Below are positions 17,507 through 25,811 of a stretch of 64,000 nucleotides of DNA, one piece after another. The notes beneath the pieces are model-generated. The model had not been told where the DNA came from. It did no database searches and was given only the letters and a program-made list of their open reading frames with translations. Position numbers and translations under genes: made by a program. Every line of letters begins with the position of its first letter. Within the stretch, counting starts at the first letter, position 1. Source of the DNA: Acidimicrobium ferrooxidans (GTDB lineage: Bacteria > Actinomycetota > Geothermincolia > Fen-727 > Anoxymicrobiaceae); the NCBI GenBank assembly GCA_020723485.1, contig DYIU01000002.1, positions 281,543 to 345,542 of the forward strand, written 5' to 3'.

Positions 17507-17547
17507 TTCCATCACCTTCTGGACGGGGTTGCCTGAACTATGAGGAA

Positions 17548-17577
17548 TTTATATATGTTGAGAGTATATACTGTCAA
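17548..17577 (-). promoter_or_regulatory. Promoter and likely PadR operator
   Basis: On the minus strand a perfect -35 TTGACA (17577-17572) is followed after 16-18 bases by TATATA/TATAAA (-10). The spacer contains the palindrome GTATATAC (17564-17571), and a second AT-rich box ATATAT lies at 17551-17556. The symmetric boxes overlapping the promoter fit self-regulation by the PadR protein encoded immediately downstream. Confidence 0.65.
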
Positions 17578-17717
17578 GACTCTTTTTCTGCAGGACCCGT
17601 TACCCTGCGCGGCAGATATGACAGGATTGGCGACGGTGCGGGGGAACTATAGATGAGAGCCCGGAACCAAACCCGCTGCCCCGGCGGTCCGAGGCCGGGG
17701 GAAGGAGGTCGCGCCAC

Positions 17718-18134
17718 ATGAAAAGGCTTATCGCTCTACTGCTCGCCCTCGCAGTGATCCTGCCCGCGGTGGGCCTCGTCGCAGCCGGCTGTGGAGAGCC
17801 GACGCCGGAGGAGGCGCGGGCCCAGCTGGAGACGGACCTCGATTCGCTCGAGACGGCCCTGACAGAGCTCGCCAACCCGACCATCTATACGAGCAAGGAT
17901 TCATTCGACGAGGCGGCCGACGATATCAAGGTGGCGTTCAACGACGTTATCAAGTCCGCTAAGCAGGTCGCCGACATCGAGACCGAAGACTTGCAGGACG
18001 CCTGGGACCAGCTGGAGAAGGCGATAAACAGCGACAAGCCCCTGACCGAGAAGATAGTCGACGTCCAGGAGGCGGCAGAGAACCTGAAGGACGCCTGGCA
18101 GGCGCTCGTCGAGAAGCTCGACGAGACACAGTAG
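17718..18134 (+). CDS. Small predicted lipoprotein
   Basis: A 138-residue secreted protein. The signal peptide (MKRLIALLLALAVILPAVGL) ends in a lipobox VAAGC, so the mature protein should begin with a lipid-modified Cys at about 25. The mature part is acidic and predicted helical, with heptad-like spacing (LETDLDSLETALTELA, LQDAWDQLEKAI, LKDAWQALVEKL), suggesting a small helical bundle or coiled coil on the outer face of the membrane. I do not recognise a function. GGAAGGAGGTCGCG lies before the ATG. The cupin gene follows after 15 bases. Confidence 0.75.
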   Translation: MKRLIALLLALAVILPAVGLVAAGCGEPTPEEARAQLETDLDSLETALTELANPTIYTSKDSFDEAADDIKVAFNDVIKSAKQVADIETEDLQDAWDQLEKAINSDKPLTEKIVDVQEAAENLKDAWQALVEKLDETQ

Positions 18135-18149
18135 CGGGGAGACGTTCAT

Positions 18150-18494
18150 TTGGCCGAAGACCGCGCGGCGGAAAGAGAGAAGCTGAAGGGACGCGTCCTG
18201 GACGCGGGCAACCTGGTCGCCTACCAGGAGGGCTCGGTGGTCAGCCGCGAGATAGTAAGGGGCGGCGCGGGTACCGTCTCCGTCTTCGCCTTCGACGCGG
18301 GCGAGGGCCTGAGCGAGCACACCGCGCCGTTCGACGCCCTTGTCCACGTGATAGACGGCGCCGTGGAGGTCAGCATCGGGGGAGAGCCCCACGAGGTAAG
18401 CGCCGGCGGAATGATAATCATGCCGGCCGGCATTCCCCACTCCCTCAATGCCCTTGGCCGCTTCAAGATGGTGCTTACCTTGATCAAGGAGTGA
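18150..18494 (+). CDS. Single-domain cupin protein
   Basis: A 114-residue cupin. The first motif is reduced (EGLSEHTAPFDALVHVIDG, with His and Glu) and the second is MIIMPAGIPHSLNAL. These residues usually bind a metal in the beta-barrel. Small cupins of this kind act as ligand sensors or isomerase/dioxygenase-like enzymes; the role here is unknown. The start is a TTG at 18150 with GGGGAGA 8 bases upstream; there is no better ATG. It is 15 bases after the lipoprotein gene, so the two probably form an operon. Confidence 0.8.
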   Translation: MAEDRAAEREKLKGRVLDAGNLVAYQEGSVVSREIVRGGAGTVSVFAFDAGEGLSEHTAPFDALVHVIDGAVEVSIGGEPHEVSAGGMIIMPAGIPHSLNALGRFKMVLTLIKE

Positions 18495-18513
18495 CAGGGG
18501 CAGGCACGATCGG

Positions 18514-18545
18514 CCAGTAACTCAAGGTCAGACCACTCTTACTGG
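18514..18545. repeat. Half-copy of the inverted-repeat family (copy E)
   Basis: GGTCAGACCACT at 18526-18537 equals the outer arm of copy A. No matching right arm is found. The piece lies in the loop of a separate hairpin formed by CCAGTAA (18514-18520) and TTACTGG (18539-18545). It lies between the cupin gene and the secreted propeller gene and may be a decayed copy. Confidence 0.5.
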
Positions 18546-18567
18546 GAGAATTCTTACTACCCAGGCG

Positions 18568-18573
18568 TATAAT
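18568..18573 (+). promoter_or_regulatory. Possible -10 box upstream of propeller gene
   Basis: A perfect TATAAT preceded by GCG lies 46 bases before the chosen start of the secreted protein gene. No convincing -35 is found at 16-18 bases upstream, so an activator or alternative sigma factor may be needed. Confidence 0.35.
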
Positions 18574-18619
18574 CTTGATGTCTGAAGTCGGCGCTTCTCA
18601 TGGCGATCTTGGGGGTGGC

Positions 18620-21022
18620 ATGAATAAGCTTCGTCTCCTATGGGCTTGCCTGGTATCCTTCTTCCTGATCGTCACATTTCCGGCCTCGGCACTTGCTGAT
18701 TCGACGATCCCATGTCCTGGGCCCCGGTTACAGATGACGGAGTTCCAGTTGCGGACCCAGGTCCTTATCGGTTACAGCAATGGCCCTGCCGATATCACGG
18801 CGGGTCCGGATGGAGCAATGTGGTTTACCTGGTATACAGAGGAAGCCAAGCCGCGGATTTGCCGCATCGACATGACCGGGTATTTCACGGAGTATGGATC
18901 GTGGGACGAGCCTCTTGATGACTTCGAATCGTGGTCACTGGCCGCAGGCCCGGACGGCGCCATGTGGTTTACCGAGTGTAGCACCAACAGGATCGGCCGC
19001 ATCACCATGTCTGGCGAGGTCACCGAGTTCCCTGTCCCGACCCCGAACAGTTGGCCCATCGATATCATTGAGGGCCCGGACGGCGCCATGTGGTTCACCG
19101 AAGCGGCGGGGAACCAGATCGGCCGTATCAGTACATCTGGTGAAATAACGGAGTTCAAGTTGTTGGATGATGCGCGTATACCTTACGGTATCACCACCGG
19201 GCCTGACGGCGCTCTGTGGTTCATCGAGTATGCGTCGGGCCAGATAGGTCGAATGACCACCTCGGGATCAGTCACTGAGTTCGATGTACCGGGTGGATTC
19301 GAGAGCGGGCACGGACCTTTCGGTATCACGGCGGGGCCTGACGGCGCAATCTGGTTCACGGGGCTCAAATCCAACAGAATCGGGCGCATCAGTACGTCCG
19401 GTCAAGTGAGGGAATTCGGCCAGGGGCTGTCACAGGGCGGGATAGACGTGGGCCCGGATGGCGCTCTCTGGCACGGTAACGGCGCGATCGTACGAACAAC
19501 ACCGACAGGATCGAGCACTATTTATGACGGCGTGGAAGGTAGTTGTTCAAGCATCGCGACCGGACAGGACGGCGCTTTATGGTTCACTATTGCAGATTTC
19601 ACGTCTGACGGCAGCCTCGAATTCGGAAAGATAGGCAGGGCGCGGCTCATGCCCAACTCGCCATATTACTTCGCGGAGGGCACCTGCCGCTCGGGCTTCG
19701 ATACATACTTCTGCATTCAGAACCCGAACGATACCTCCGCCGAGGTGAACCTCAGGTATATGAAGGGGGACGGGACCACCGAGGAGGATACGGCTGTCAT
19801 CCCGGCCCACTCGAGGGCGACGGTCACTCCGAGGGACAGGCTGGGTTCGGGCGATGACGCCGCCCACGATTTCGCAACCGTCGTACGGTGCAAGGATGAC
19901 AGGTCGATAGTTGTTGAGCGCTCTATCTACTTCAACTACAAGGGGAAGTGGACAGGCGGCTCCGATGTTGTCGGAGCGAGCGCTCCGGCGCACGAGTTCT
20001 TTTTCGCTGAAGGCTCGTGCCGCCCGGGCTTCGACACTTATTTCTGCATATTCAACCCTGGAGAAGAAGAAGCGTATGTGGAACTCACGTATGAGAAGAA
20101 GGGTCACGAAGTAACGGAAAGCCAGGCGCTGACCGTACCGGCGAACTCAAGAGCCACCGTCTATCCGAGGGACATCATGGGAACTGCTCAGGACGATGCG
20201 CACGATTTCTCGACGGTCGTCGAGAGCAAGGGAGTCCCGGTAGTCGTGGAGCGGCCCATGTATTTCAACTACGAGGGGCGATGGACCGGCGGAAGTGACG
20301 TGATGGGTGCCACCAGCAGGAGCAATACCTGGTACTTCGCTGAAGGGTGCACAAGGGCCGCTGCTGAAGGAACCTTCCGAGAATGGTTGTGCATCGACAA
20401 TCCCAACCATGACGCTGATATCCACATCCTATATACACTCGAAGACGGGAGCACTATCAGCAAGGCTTACCCTCTCATGGAGCCAGGACGCAACACGATC
20501 GACGTAACCGCCGATGTCGGAGCTGGCCACGATGTCTCAATATCGATGAGGGCTCACGATCACTTCGCTAACCCGGGCTTTCCGCATGACAGGTCGATAA
20601 CCGCCGAGCGGCTGTTGTATTTCGACTACGGCGGAGGTTGGACGGGTGGAAGCGCGTCTCTCGGAGCAACACCGGTGGACTGCTACTTCGCAGAAGGGAC
20701 GTGCCGCCCCGGCTTCGATACCTACTTCAGCATCCAGAATGCCGGAGACGCCACTGCCGACGTGAAACTCACTTACACGAGGGGCGACTGCACGATCTCC
20801 ACGCAGGATGTGCAGGTGCCGGCTCACTCGAGGGCGACTATCCAACCGAGAGACGTGCTCGGCACGGGTGACGGGCCCGCATACGACTTCTCGACCTCGG
20901 TCGAGTGCACGAATGGGCAGACAGTAAGGGTTGAGCGGCCGATGTATTTCAACTACAACGGCGCATGGACGGGGGGCCACGTCTCGCCCGGGTATAAGCC
21001 TGGGACCGTACCGCCGGGCTAA
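18620..21022 (+). CDS. Secreted seven-bladed Vgb-like propeller with four C-terminal repeats
   Basis: An 800-residue exported protein. Residues 1-28 form a signal peptide (LLWACLVSFFLIVTFPASALA). Residues about 40-340 contain seven blades, each with GPDGAMWFT or a variant (GPDGALWFI, GQDGALWFT) followed by IGRI(S/T)TSG, as in the streptogramin-lyase-like propeller family. From about 347 there are four repeats of 110-117 residues, starting near 347, 460, 570 and 687. Each opens YFAEGTCRPGFDTYF-like and ends VERPMYFNY..GxWTGG. The third repeat is the most diverged and carries an insertion. There is no membrane anchor or sortase motif at the C-terminus. A structural or surface-binding role is more likely than antibiotic lysis. 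ATG 18620 is chosen because it starts the signal peptide. Confidence 0.85.
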   Translation: MNKLRLLWACLVSFFLIVTFPASALADSTIPCPGPRLQMTEFQLRTQVLIGYSNGPADITAGPDGAMWFTWYTEEAKPRICRIDMTGYFTEYGSWDEPLDDFESWSLAAGPDGAMWFTECSTNRIGRITMSGEVTEFPVPTPNSWPIDIIEGPDGAMWFTEAAGNQIGRISTSGEITEFKLLDDARIPYGITTGPDGALWFIEYASGQIGRMTTSGSVTEFDVPGGFESGHGPFGITAGPDGAIWFTGLKSNRIGRISTSGQVREFGQGLSQGGIDVGPDGALWHGNGAIVRTTPTGSSTIYDGVEGSCSSIATGQDGALWFTIADFTSDGSLEFGKIGRARLMPNSPYYFAEGTCRSGFDTYFCIQNPNDTSAEVNLRYMKGDGTTEEDTAVIPAHSRATVTPRDRLGSGDDAAHDFATVVRCKDDRSIVVERSIYFNYKGKWTGGSDVVGASAPAHEFFFAEGSCRPGFDTYFCIFNPGEEEAYVELTYEKKGHEVTESQALTVPANSRATVYPRDIMGTAQDDAHDFSTVVESKGVPVVVERPMYFNYEGRWTGGSDVMGATSRSNTWYFAEGCTRAAAEGTFREWLCIDNPNHDADIHILYTLEDGSTISKAYPLMEPGRNTIDVTADVGAGHDVSISMRAHDHFANPGFPHDRSITAERLLYFDYGGGWTGGSASLGATPVDCYFAEGTCRPGFDTYFSIQNAGDATADVKLTYTRGDCTISTQDVQVPAHSRATIQPRDVLGTGDGPAYDFSTSVECTNGQTVRVERPMYFNYNGAWTGGHVSPGYKPGTVPPG

Positions 21023-21065
21023 CCGGAGGACACTGAACCTATGTGACCGTCCGAATTGCTCCTGA

Positions 21066-22547
21066 CTACTTGCTCATGCGTCTGCGCAGTATCCAGAGCG
21101 CGAGGAGCGCCAGGCCCGCCATCTGCAGCGGCTCCAGTATCCTCATGGCCCTTACCATGCGCTCGTACGGCTTGTACTCGACGTTGAGGGAGACGGACCT
21201 GTTCATCTTGTCCCCCGCCACGAGCTCGGCGGTCTTGTTCGCCGTCCAGATGGCCGCCTCCATGCCTCCCGAGCTGACGTGCGTCTTGGTGTAGTCGCCT
21301 GTCAGGTAGAGGTTGTCCAGCGGCGAGCGCTGGAAAGGCCGGAACGACTCCATGCCCGGGTGCGGCCTGTAGACGCCCTGCCTCTGGCGGACCACCTTCC
21401 ACTTCCTGACCTCGGCCTCCTGCGCGACCGGGAAGTCTTCCCTTATGCCCTCGATGCACATGTCGAATATGACCCTGTCCGGCAGGCCCTCTATGTGGTC
21501 TGCCGGAGAAAGTACCATCTCCAGCATACTGCCGCCCTTGAAGATGTGGGGCAGGACGTTCGAGAGGTCCGCGTAGGTGTTGTATACCCTGTTGTTAGAG
21601 AAGAAGGTGACGTCCACGTCGGTGAGCTTCCGGTCGAACCAGACCTGCAGCGAGAGCGACGGCGCGTAGCTGTATCGCCAGAGCTGGCGGAAGTAATCGT
21701 AGTCGAACGCCTCGTCCGGGAGCACCCTCCGCAGGGAGTACGGGCTCATCGCCGATACGTACAGGTCGGCCTCCACGGTCCGGCCGTCCTCCAGCGTGAT
21801 GCCCGCCACCTTTCCATCGTCCATGTTGATGGCGGTGACCGCCGTGTTGAGCTCTACCTCGCCCCCTTTGCGCTTGATGTAGTCGAGGCAGCTGTCCACC
21901 CATATCTCGCCCAGTCCCCCGTTGGCGAAACCGATGCGTGAGTTCTTCGAGGAGATGAACATCTTCAGAAACCAGTTGATCATCACCTTCGCTGAGACCT
22001 CGAAGCCCCTGGTGAAAGTGAGGCCGTTGATGGCCGGCTCCATGAGCGCCCGCATGCCCTCGAGCGAGCCGTACCGGGACAGGAAGCTCTCCATGCTGAC
22101 GTTGTCTATCTCGTCTAACCGTGGTATCGCCCGCATCATGCCGAACCCCATCGGGAAGCCGCCCATTATCATCTTCCAGCGGGGAGCCGCCTTGAAGTCC
22201 TTCAGGAGGTACCCCATCGCGTACAGCGCGTGGAGCGGGGCGGGAAGCTTGATGAAGTTGAGCACCGCGGACTCTCCGCCGGGCATCTGGAAGTAGAACC
22301 TGGAGTCCTTCCAGGTGATGTTCCCGTATATGCCCATCTTCTCGAAGAACGCCAGGAGGTTGACGTAGTACGGCATGAACACGTGCAGGGCGTTGTCTAT
22401 CATGTCGCCGTCCTCGTCCAGCCAGGAGCTCGCCCTGCCGCCGAATATCTCGTCGGCCTCGAGCAGGGTCACCTCTACGCCCAGGTCGAGGAGGTTTATC
22501 GCAGTGGCCAGACCGCTCATCCCTCCGCCCATTATCACTGCCTTCAT
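21066..22547 (-). CDS. FAD-dependent phytoene/squalene desaturase-like oxidoreductase (paralogue 1)
   Basis: A 493-residue amine-oxidase-type flavoprotein. MGGGMSGLATAINLLDLG is the FAD dinucleotide motif, and FGGRASSWLDEDGDMIDNA the conserved second half typical of carotenoid and squalene desaturases or HpnE. A C-terminal FAD-contact segment NLYLTGDYTKTHVSSGGMEA is present. The last 25 residues form a hydrophobic helix (MAGLALLALWIL), probably a membrane anchor. It is closely similar over its whole length to the gene at 49026. GGGAGGTAGACG precedes the ATG. The likely reaction is desaturation or isomerisation of a lipid; the substrate is unknown. Confidence 0.85.
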   Translation of the reverse strand: MKAVIMGGGMSGLATAINLLDLGVEVTLLEADEIFGGRASSWLDEDGDMIDNALHVFMPYYVNLLAFFEKMGIYGNITWKDSRFYFQMPGGESAVLNFIKLPAPLHALYAMGYLLKDFKAAPRWKMIMGGFPMGFGMMRAIPRLDEIDNVSMESFLSRYGSLEGMRALMEPAINGLTFTRGFEVSAKVMINWFLKMFISSKNSRIGFANGGLGEIWVDSCLDYIKRKGGEVELNTAVTAINMDDGKVAGITLEDGRTVEADLYVSAMSPYSLRRVLPDEAFDYDYFRQLWRYSYAPSLSLQVWFDRKLTDVDVTFFSNNRVYNTYADLSNVLPHIFKGGSMLEMVLSPADHIEGLPDRVIFDMCIEGIREDFPVAQEAEVRKWKVVRQRQGVYRPHPGMESFRPFQRSPLDNLYLTGDYTKTHVSSGGMEAAIWTANKTAELVAGDKMNRSVSLNVEYKPYERMVRAMRILEPLQMAGLALLALWILRRRMSK

Positions 22548-22585
22548 CGTCTACCTCCCAGTGCCCAGTAGCTTTCCTGACTCAC

Positions 22586-22600
22586 AAGTCATTCTGACTT
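22586..22600. promoter_or_regulatory. Perfect operator-like dyad upstream of FAD oxidoreductase
   Basis: AAGTCA-TTC-TGACTT is a perfect 15-base palindrome with an odd centre, 39 bases upstream of the FAD oxidoreductase start. A further TGACT half-site lies at 22578-22582. The form suits a TetR- or GntR-type dimer. The paralogous oxidoreductase at 49026 is in an operon with a TetR gene, so a TetR protein is a reasonable candidate. Confidence 0.5.
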
Positions 22601-22717
22601 ATCGTTTTAGCACAGGAGGGGCGTACTTTTCAAGCTGTTTCTGACCACCGGTAGACTTGCAAGCGCCCCTCAAGGGTCTACAATTGAGGTATAGCGGCAT
22701 GCGGCAAGGGAGGAATC

Positions 22718-22999
22718 ATGGAAGTCGAAGAATTCCTCGGTGTGGTCGCTGAAGGTCTCGGCGTGCAGGACCTCAAGGAGGCGGACAGGGTGGTGCGCGT
22801 GGTGGTCGGGGCACTCAAAGCCACCCTTCCCGGGGAGAGGGCAAACCTCATATCGGAGGCCCTGCCCTCGGGACTCGCCTCCGGCTGGGAAGACGTGGCT
22901 CCCCTTTCGGAGGACATCCTCGAGAGGGCTGAGTTCTACCTCGAGGAGGAAGAGCCCGCCGTCGAACACGAGCAGTACCCCAGCATCACCCAGGGCTAA
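22718..22999 (+). CDS. DUF2267-like small protein
   Basis: A 93-residue acidic protein resembling DUF2267: EEFLGVVAEGLGVQDLKEADRVVR, then VVGALKATLPGERANLISEALPSGL read across two segments. The pattern of a helix pair followed by LP..A..L...LP is the family signature. Function unknown; relatives are often small soluble proteins near stress genes. GGGAGG lies 5 bases before the ATG. Its 3' end meets inverted-repeat copy B after 8 bases, facing the PruA-type gene. Confidence 0.7.
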   Translation: MEVEEFLGVVAEGLGVQDLKEADRVVRVVVGALKATLPGERANLISEALPSGLASGWEDVAPLSEDILERAEFYLEEEEPAVEHEQYPSITQG

Positions 23000-23007
23000 C
23001 GCACAAC

Positions 23008-23083
23008 GGGGTCAGGTCACTTTGTTGCATTTGCACTTCCGTCAAGAAAAGGCACTTGAAATGCAACAAAGTGACCTGACCCC
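23008..23083. repeat. Inverted-repeat element, copy B
   Basis: Left arm GGGGTCAGGTCAC then TTTGTTGCAT and right arm ATGCAACAAA then GTGACCTGACCCC are perfect reverse complements of 23 bases with a 30-base centre. It lies between the stop codons of the convergent DUF2267-like and PruA-type genes, with little else in the gap. Its stem differs in the inner part from copies A and D but is symmetrical. Confidence 0.88.
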
Positions 23084-23092
23084 GATTTTGCA

Positions 23093-24724
23093 TCAGCTCT
23101 CTTCGAGGAACGGGTAGCGGTAGTCGGTCGGGGGAAGGAACGTCTCCTTTATGGCGCGGGGCGAGACCCAGCGCTCGAGGTTGATCCAGCTCCCCGCCTT
23201 GTCGTTGGTACCGGACGCCCGCGAGCCGCCGAACGGCTGCTGGCCCACCACCGCCCCGGTCGGCTTGTCGTTGATATAGAAGTTACCCGCTGCCCCGCGC
23301 AGGCCCTTGACCGCCTTTACTATCGCGAAGCGGTCCTGCGCGAAGATGGCCCCCGTCAGCGCGTAGGGGCTGGTGGTGTTGCAGAGCTCCAGTGTCTCTT
23401 CGTACTCCTTCTCCGGGTACGCGTAAACGGTGAACACGGGCCCGAATATCTCCTCGCACATGAGCTTGCTCCGTGGGTCCCTGCTCTCCACGACGGTCGG
23501 CTGCACGAAGTAACCGTCGGAATCGTCGTAAGTCCCGCCGCAGATTATCTCCATGTTCGGGTCCTGGCCCGCGAACTCGATGTACTCCGCTATCTTGTCG
23601 AAGGAGGCCTTGTCTATAACAGCGTTCACGAAGTTGGAGAAGTCGCGGACGTCACCGACCTTGATGGTCGTTATCTCGTCGAGCATCCTCTCCTTCACCT
23701 CGGGCCATATGCTGTCCGGGACGTACATACGGCTGGGGGCCGAGCACTTCTGGCCCTGGTACTCGAACGCGCCGCGTACCGCGGCCGCCACCAGTGCGTC
23801 GATGTCGGTTGACGCGTGCGCGAAGATGAAGTCCTTACCGCCGGTCTCCCCCACTATCCTCGGGTAGGAGTAGTACTTGCGAATGTCCGAACCGATGGCG
23901 AGCCATATGGTTGAGAACACGTACGTCGAGCCGGTGAAATGGACGCCGCCGAGGTCGAGGTGGTTCAAGACCGGCGGGCCTATGACCGGCCCGGGGCCGG
24001 GCACCATGTTTATGACTCCGTCGGGGAGGCCCGCTTCGGCGAGCACCTTCATTATGTAGTAGGCGGGAAGGACCGCCGTGGACGCTGGCTTCCAGACCAC
24101 GGCGTTGCCCATGAGCGCGGGGGCCGTCGGCAGGTTGCCCGCGATGGACGTGAAGTTGAATGGTGTTATGGCGAACACGAAACCCTCGAGCGGCCTGTGC
24201 TCCATGTAGTTCAGGAAATCCTTTGTCGAGATGGGCTGGTCGTCGTAGACCTCGGTCATGAAGTAGGGATTGAAGCGCCAGAAGTCGATTAGCTCGCACG
24301 CCGAGTCTATCTCGGCCTGGTGGCAGGTCTTGCTCATGCAGAGCATCGTGGCCGCGTTCAGCGTCTGCCGGTACTTGCCGGCGAGCAGCTCCGCCGCCTT
24401 GAGGAGTACGGTGGCCCTCGACGACCACTGCATGCTGCTCCATGCGACCTTGGCCTCGTTGGCGGCGTCTATCGCCAGGTCGGCCTCCTTCGGCCCGGCC
24501 CTGTGGTAGGTGCCCAGCACCTGTGAGAGGTCATGCGGCGCCCTCATCTCGACCAGGTCTCCGGTGGTCACGTCCCGGCCACCGATGACGCATGGCACCT
24601 CCACCGGGTTGTCTATCATCTCCTGGAGTGCGGCCTTGAGCTCGGCGCGCTCCCTGCTTCCCGGCGCGTAACCGAGGACCGGCTCGTTCTCGGGCTTGCG
24701 GATGTGGAATATCCCGTTGAACAT
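23093..24724 (-). CDS. pruA: L-glutamate gamma-semialdehyde (1-pyrroline-5-carboxylate) dehydrogenase
   Basis: A 543-residue aldehyde dehydrogenase matching the monofunctional P5C dehydrogenase branch in length and in sequence. Catalytic Cys is in GQKCSAPSRMY and the activating Glu in RIVGETGGKDF. Branch signatures include AITPFNFTSIAGNLPTAPAL, and GVHFTGSTYVF for NAD binding. It oxidises glutamate semialdehyde from proline or ornithine breakdown to glutamate with NAD+. No proline dehydrogenase gene is in the window. GGAGGAGATCC precedes the ATG. The gene ends next to inverted-repeat copy B and starts 45 bases from copy C. Confidence 0.9.
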   Translation of the reverse strand: MFNGIFHIRKPENEPVLGYAPGSRERAELKAALQEMIDNPVEVPCVIGGRDVTTGDLVEMRAPHDLSQVLGTYHRAGPKEADLAIDAANEAKVAWSSMQWSSRATVLLKAAELLAGKYRQTLNAATMLCMSKTCHQAEIDSACELIDFWRFNPYFMTEVYDDQPISTKDFLNYMEHRPLEGFVFAITPFNFTSIAGNLPTAPALMGNAVVWKPASTAVLPAYYIMKVLAEAGLPDGVINMVPGPGPVIGPPVLNHLDLGGVHFTGSTYVFSTIWLAIGSDIRKYYSYPRIVGETGGKDFIFAHASTDIDALVAAAVRGAFEYQGQKCSAPSRMYVPDSIWPEVKERMLDEITTIKVGDVRDFSNFVNAVIDKASFDKIAEYIEFAGQDPNMEIICGGTYDDSDGYFVQPTVVESRDPRSKLMCEEIFGPVFTVYAYPEKEYEETLELCNTTSPYALTGAIFAQDRFAIVKAVKGLRGAAGNFYINDKPTGAVVGQQPFGGSRASGTNDKAGSWINLERWVSPRAIKETFLPPTDYRYPFLEES

Positions 24725-24768
24725 CTGGATCTCCTCCCAGTTCGATGCTTGTCGACTGACGCAACACC

Positions 24769-24845
24769 GGGGTCAGGTCACTTTGTTGCATCAGCACGCA
24801 AGCTGCCTGCGCCGGCGGGATAACGCAACAAAGTGACCTGACCCC
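24769..24845. repeat. Inverted-repeat element, copy C
   Basis: Arms GGGGTCAGGTCAC-TTTGTTGC and GCAACAAA-GTGACCTGACCCC are perfect reverse complements (21 bases) around a GC-rich centre. The outer flanks also carry GCAAC on the left and GTTGC on the right. It lies downstream of an SDR gene and upstream of the PruA-type gene, both minus strand. It could end transcription of the SDR gene. Confidence 0.85.
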
Positions 24846-24891
24846 TTTGTTGCAACGGAAGATATGATACCAGAACGCCCCGCGGGCGGGC

Positions 24892-25707
24892 TTACTTCAG
24901 GGCCCTGTAGAAGAACCTCGCGAACGGCCGTACCATCGCCCTGTAAAGCGAGGGGGACACCCTCTTCGCGAACACCATCGCCTTCATCTGGGCGGTCGTA
25001 ACGACCAGCCGGCGGTCTTTCTTCACCGCCTCCACCACTAGTGCAGCGGTCTTTTCAGCAGAGAACCTGTTGGCCAGGGGGAACACGAACTTCTCGAGCC
25101 TGCGGCGGTCGAGCCCGCGCACACGGATGTGCCCGATTATCGGGGTCTTCGTGCTCCCGGGGCAGACCGTGGTGAGCACAATGTTGAAGCGTTCCACCTC
25201 GTGCTGGACGGTCTCCCCGAGGCCGACCAGGGCGAACTTCGACGCGCTGTAGGCGGACAGGCACGGGATGGTGACGAGCCCTCCACCCGAGGCGACGTTC
25301 ACTATGTGCCCGCTGCGCCGCTCGATCATCCGCGGAAGGAAAGCCCGCATGGTGTGCACCGGTCCCCAGAGGTTGACCCCCAGAGTCCACTCCCAGTCTT
25401 CCAGCGCGGTGTCTACGAAATCGGCCCAGACGAATACGCCCGCGTTGTTGACCAGGAGGTCCGGCGCCCCGAACTCCTCGAGCACGCTGGCAGCAAGTGC
25501 GTCGACCTGCTCGCGGTCCGAAACGTCGAGGGCGTACGTCCTGCACTCGGCGCCCACCGCTCCGACCTGGGCGGCGACCTCGCCGAGGTCTGCGATGTCA
25601 GCCAGCAGTACGACGGCACCCTCACGGGCGAGCGCGAGCGCTATCTCCCTGCCTATGCCGCTCGCGGCGCCTGTCACGAGAGCGGTCTTTCCGCGGAGCT
25701 CTCTCAT
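24892..25707 (-). CDS. Short-chain dehydrogenase/reductase
   Basis: A 271-residue classical SDR with TGAASGIG, NNAGVFV, and the YSASK catalytic pair (CLSAYSASKFALVGLG). The C-terminal third is longer and basic than in small SDRs (KAMVFAKRVSPSLYRAMVRP), as in the SDR group acting on hydrophobic substrates. The start ATG at 25707 has AAGGGG 5 bases upstream; the frame is open further upstream without a binding site. It is divergent from the next SDR gene at 25812, with about 100 bases between them. The two proteins share the same layout and look like distant paralogues. Confidence 0.87.
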   Translation of the reverse strand: MRELRGKTALVTGAASGIGREIALALAREGAVVLLADIADLGEVAAQVGAVGAECRTYALDVSDREQVDALAASVLEEFGAPDLLVNNAGVFVWADFVDTALEDWEWTLGVNLWGPVHTMRAFLPRMIERRSGHIVNVASGGGLVTIPCLSAYSASKFALVGLGETVQHEVERFNIVLTTVCPGSTKTPIIGHIRVRGLDRRRLEKFVFPLANRFSAEKTAALVVEAVKKDRRLVVTTAQMKAMVFAKRVSPSLYRAMVRPFARFFYRALK

Positions 25708-25811
25708 CGGTCCCCTTTCAGCCCGACACCTTATGTTTATCGGCTTCACCCTCGCGAGCCCTTGAAGCTCACCCTCCGGTGATAGAATAGTGCCCCTGCG
25801 GGAAGGGGGGC

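Noticed and set aside
18620-19640. Virginiamycin B lyase (antibiotic resistance)
   Set aside because: The blades resemble Vgb, but the protein is secreted, fused to repeats, and I cannot identify the catalytic His/Glu set, so an antibiotic lyase is not supported.
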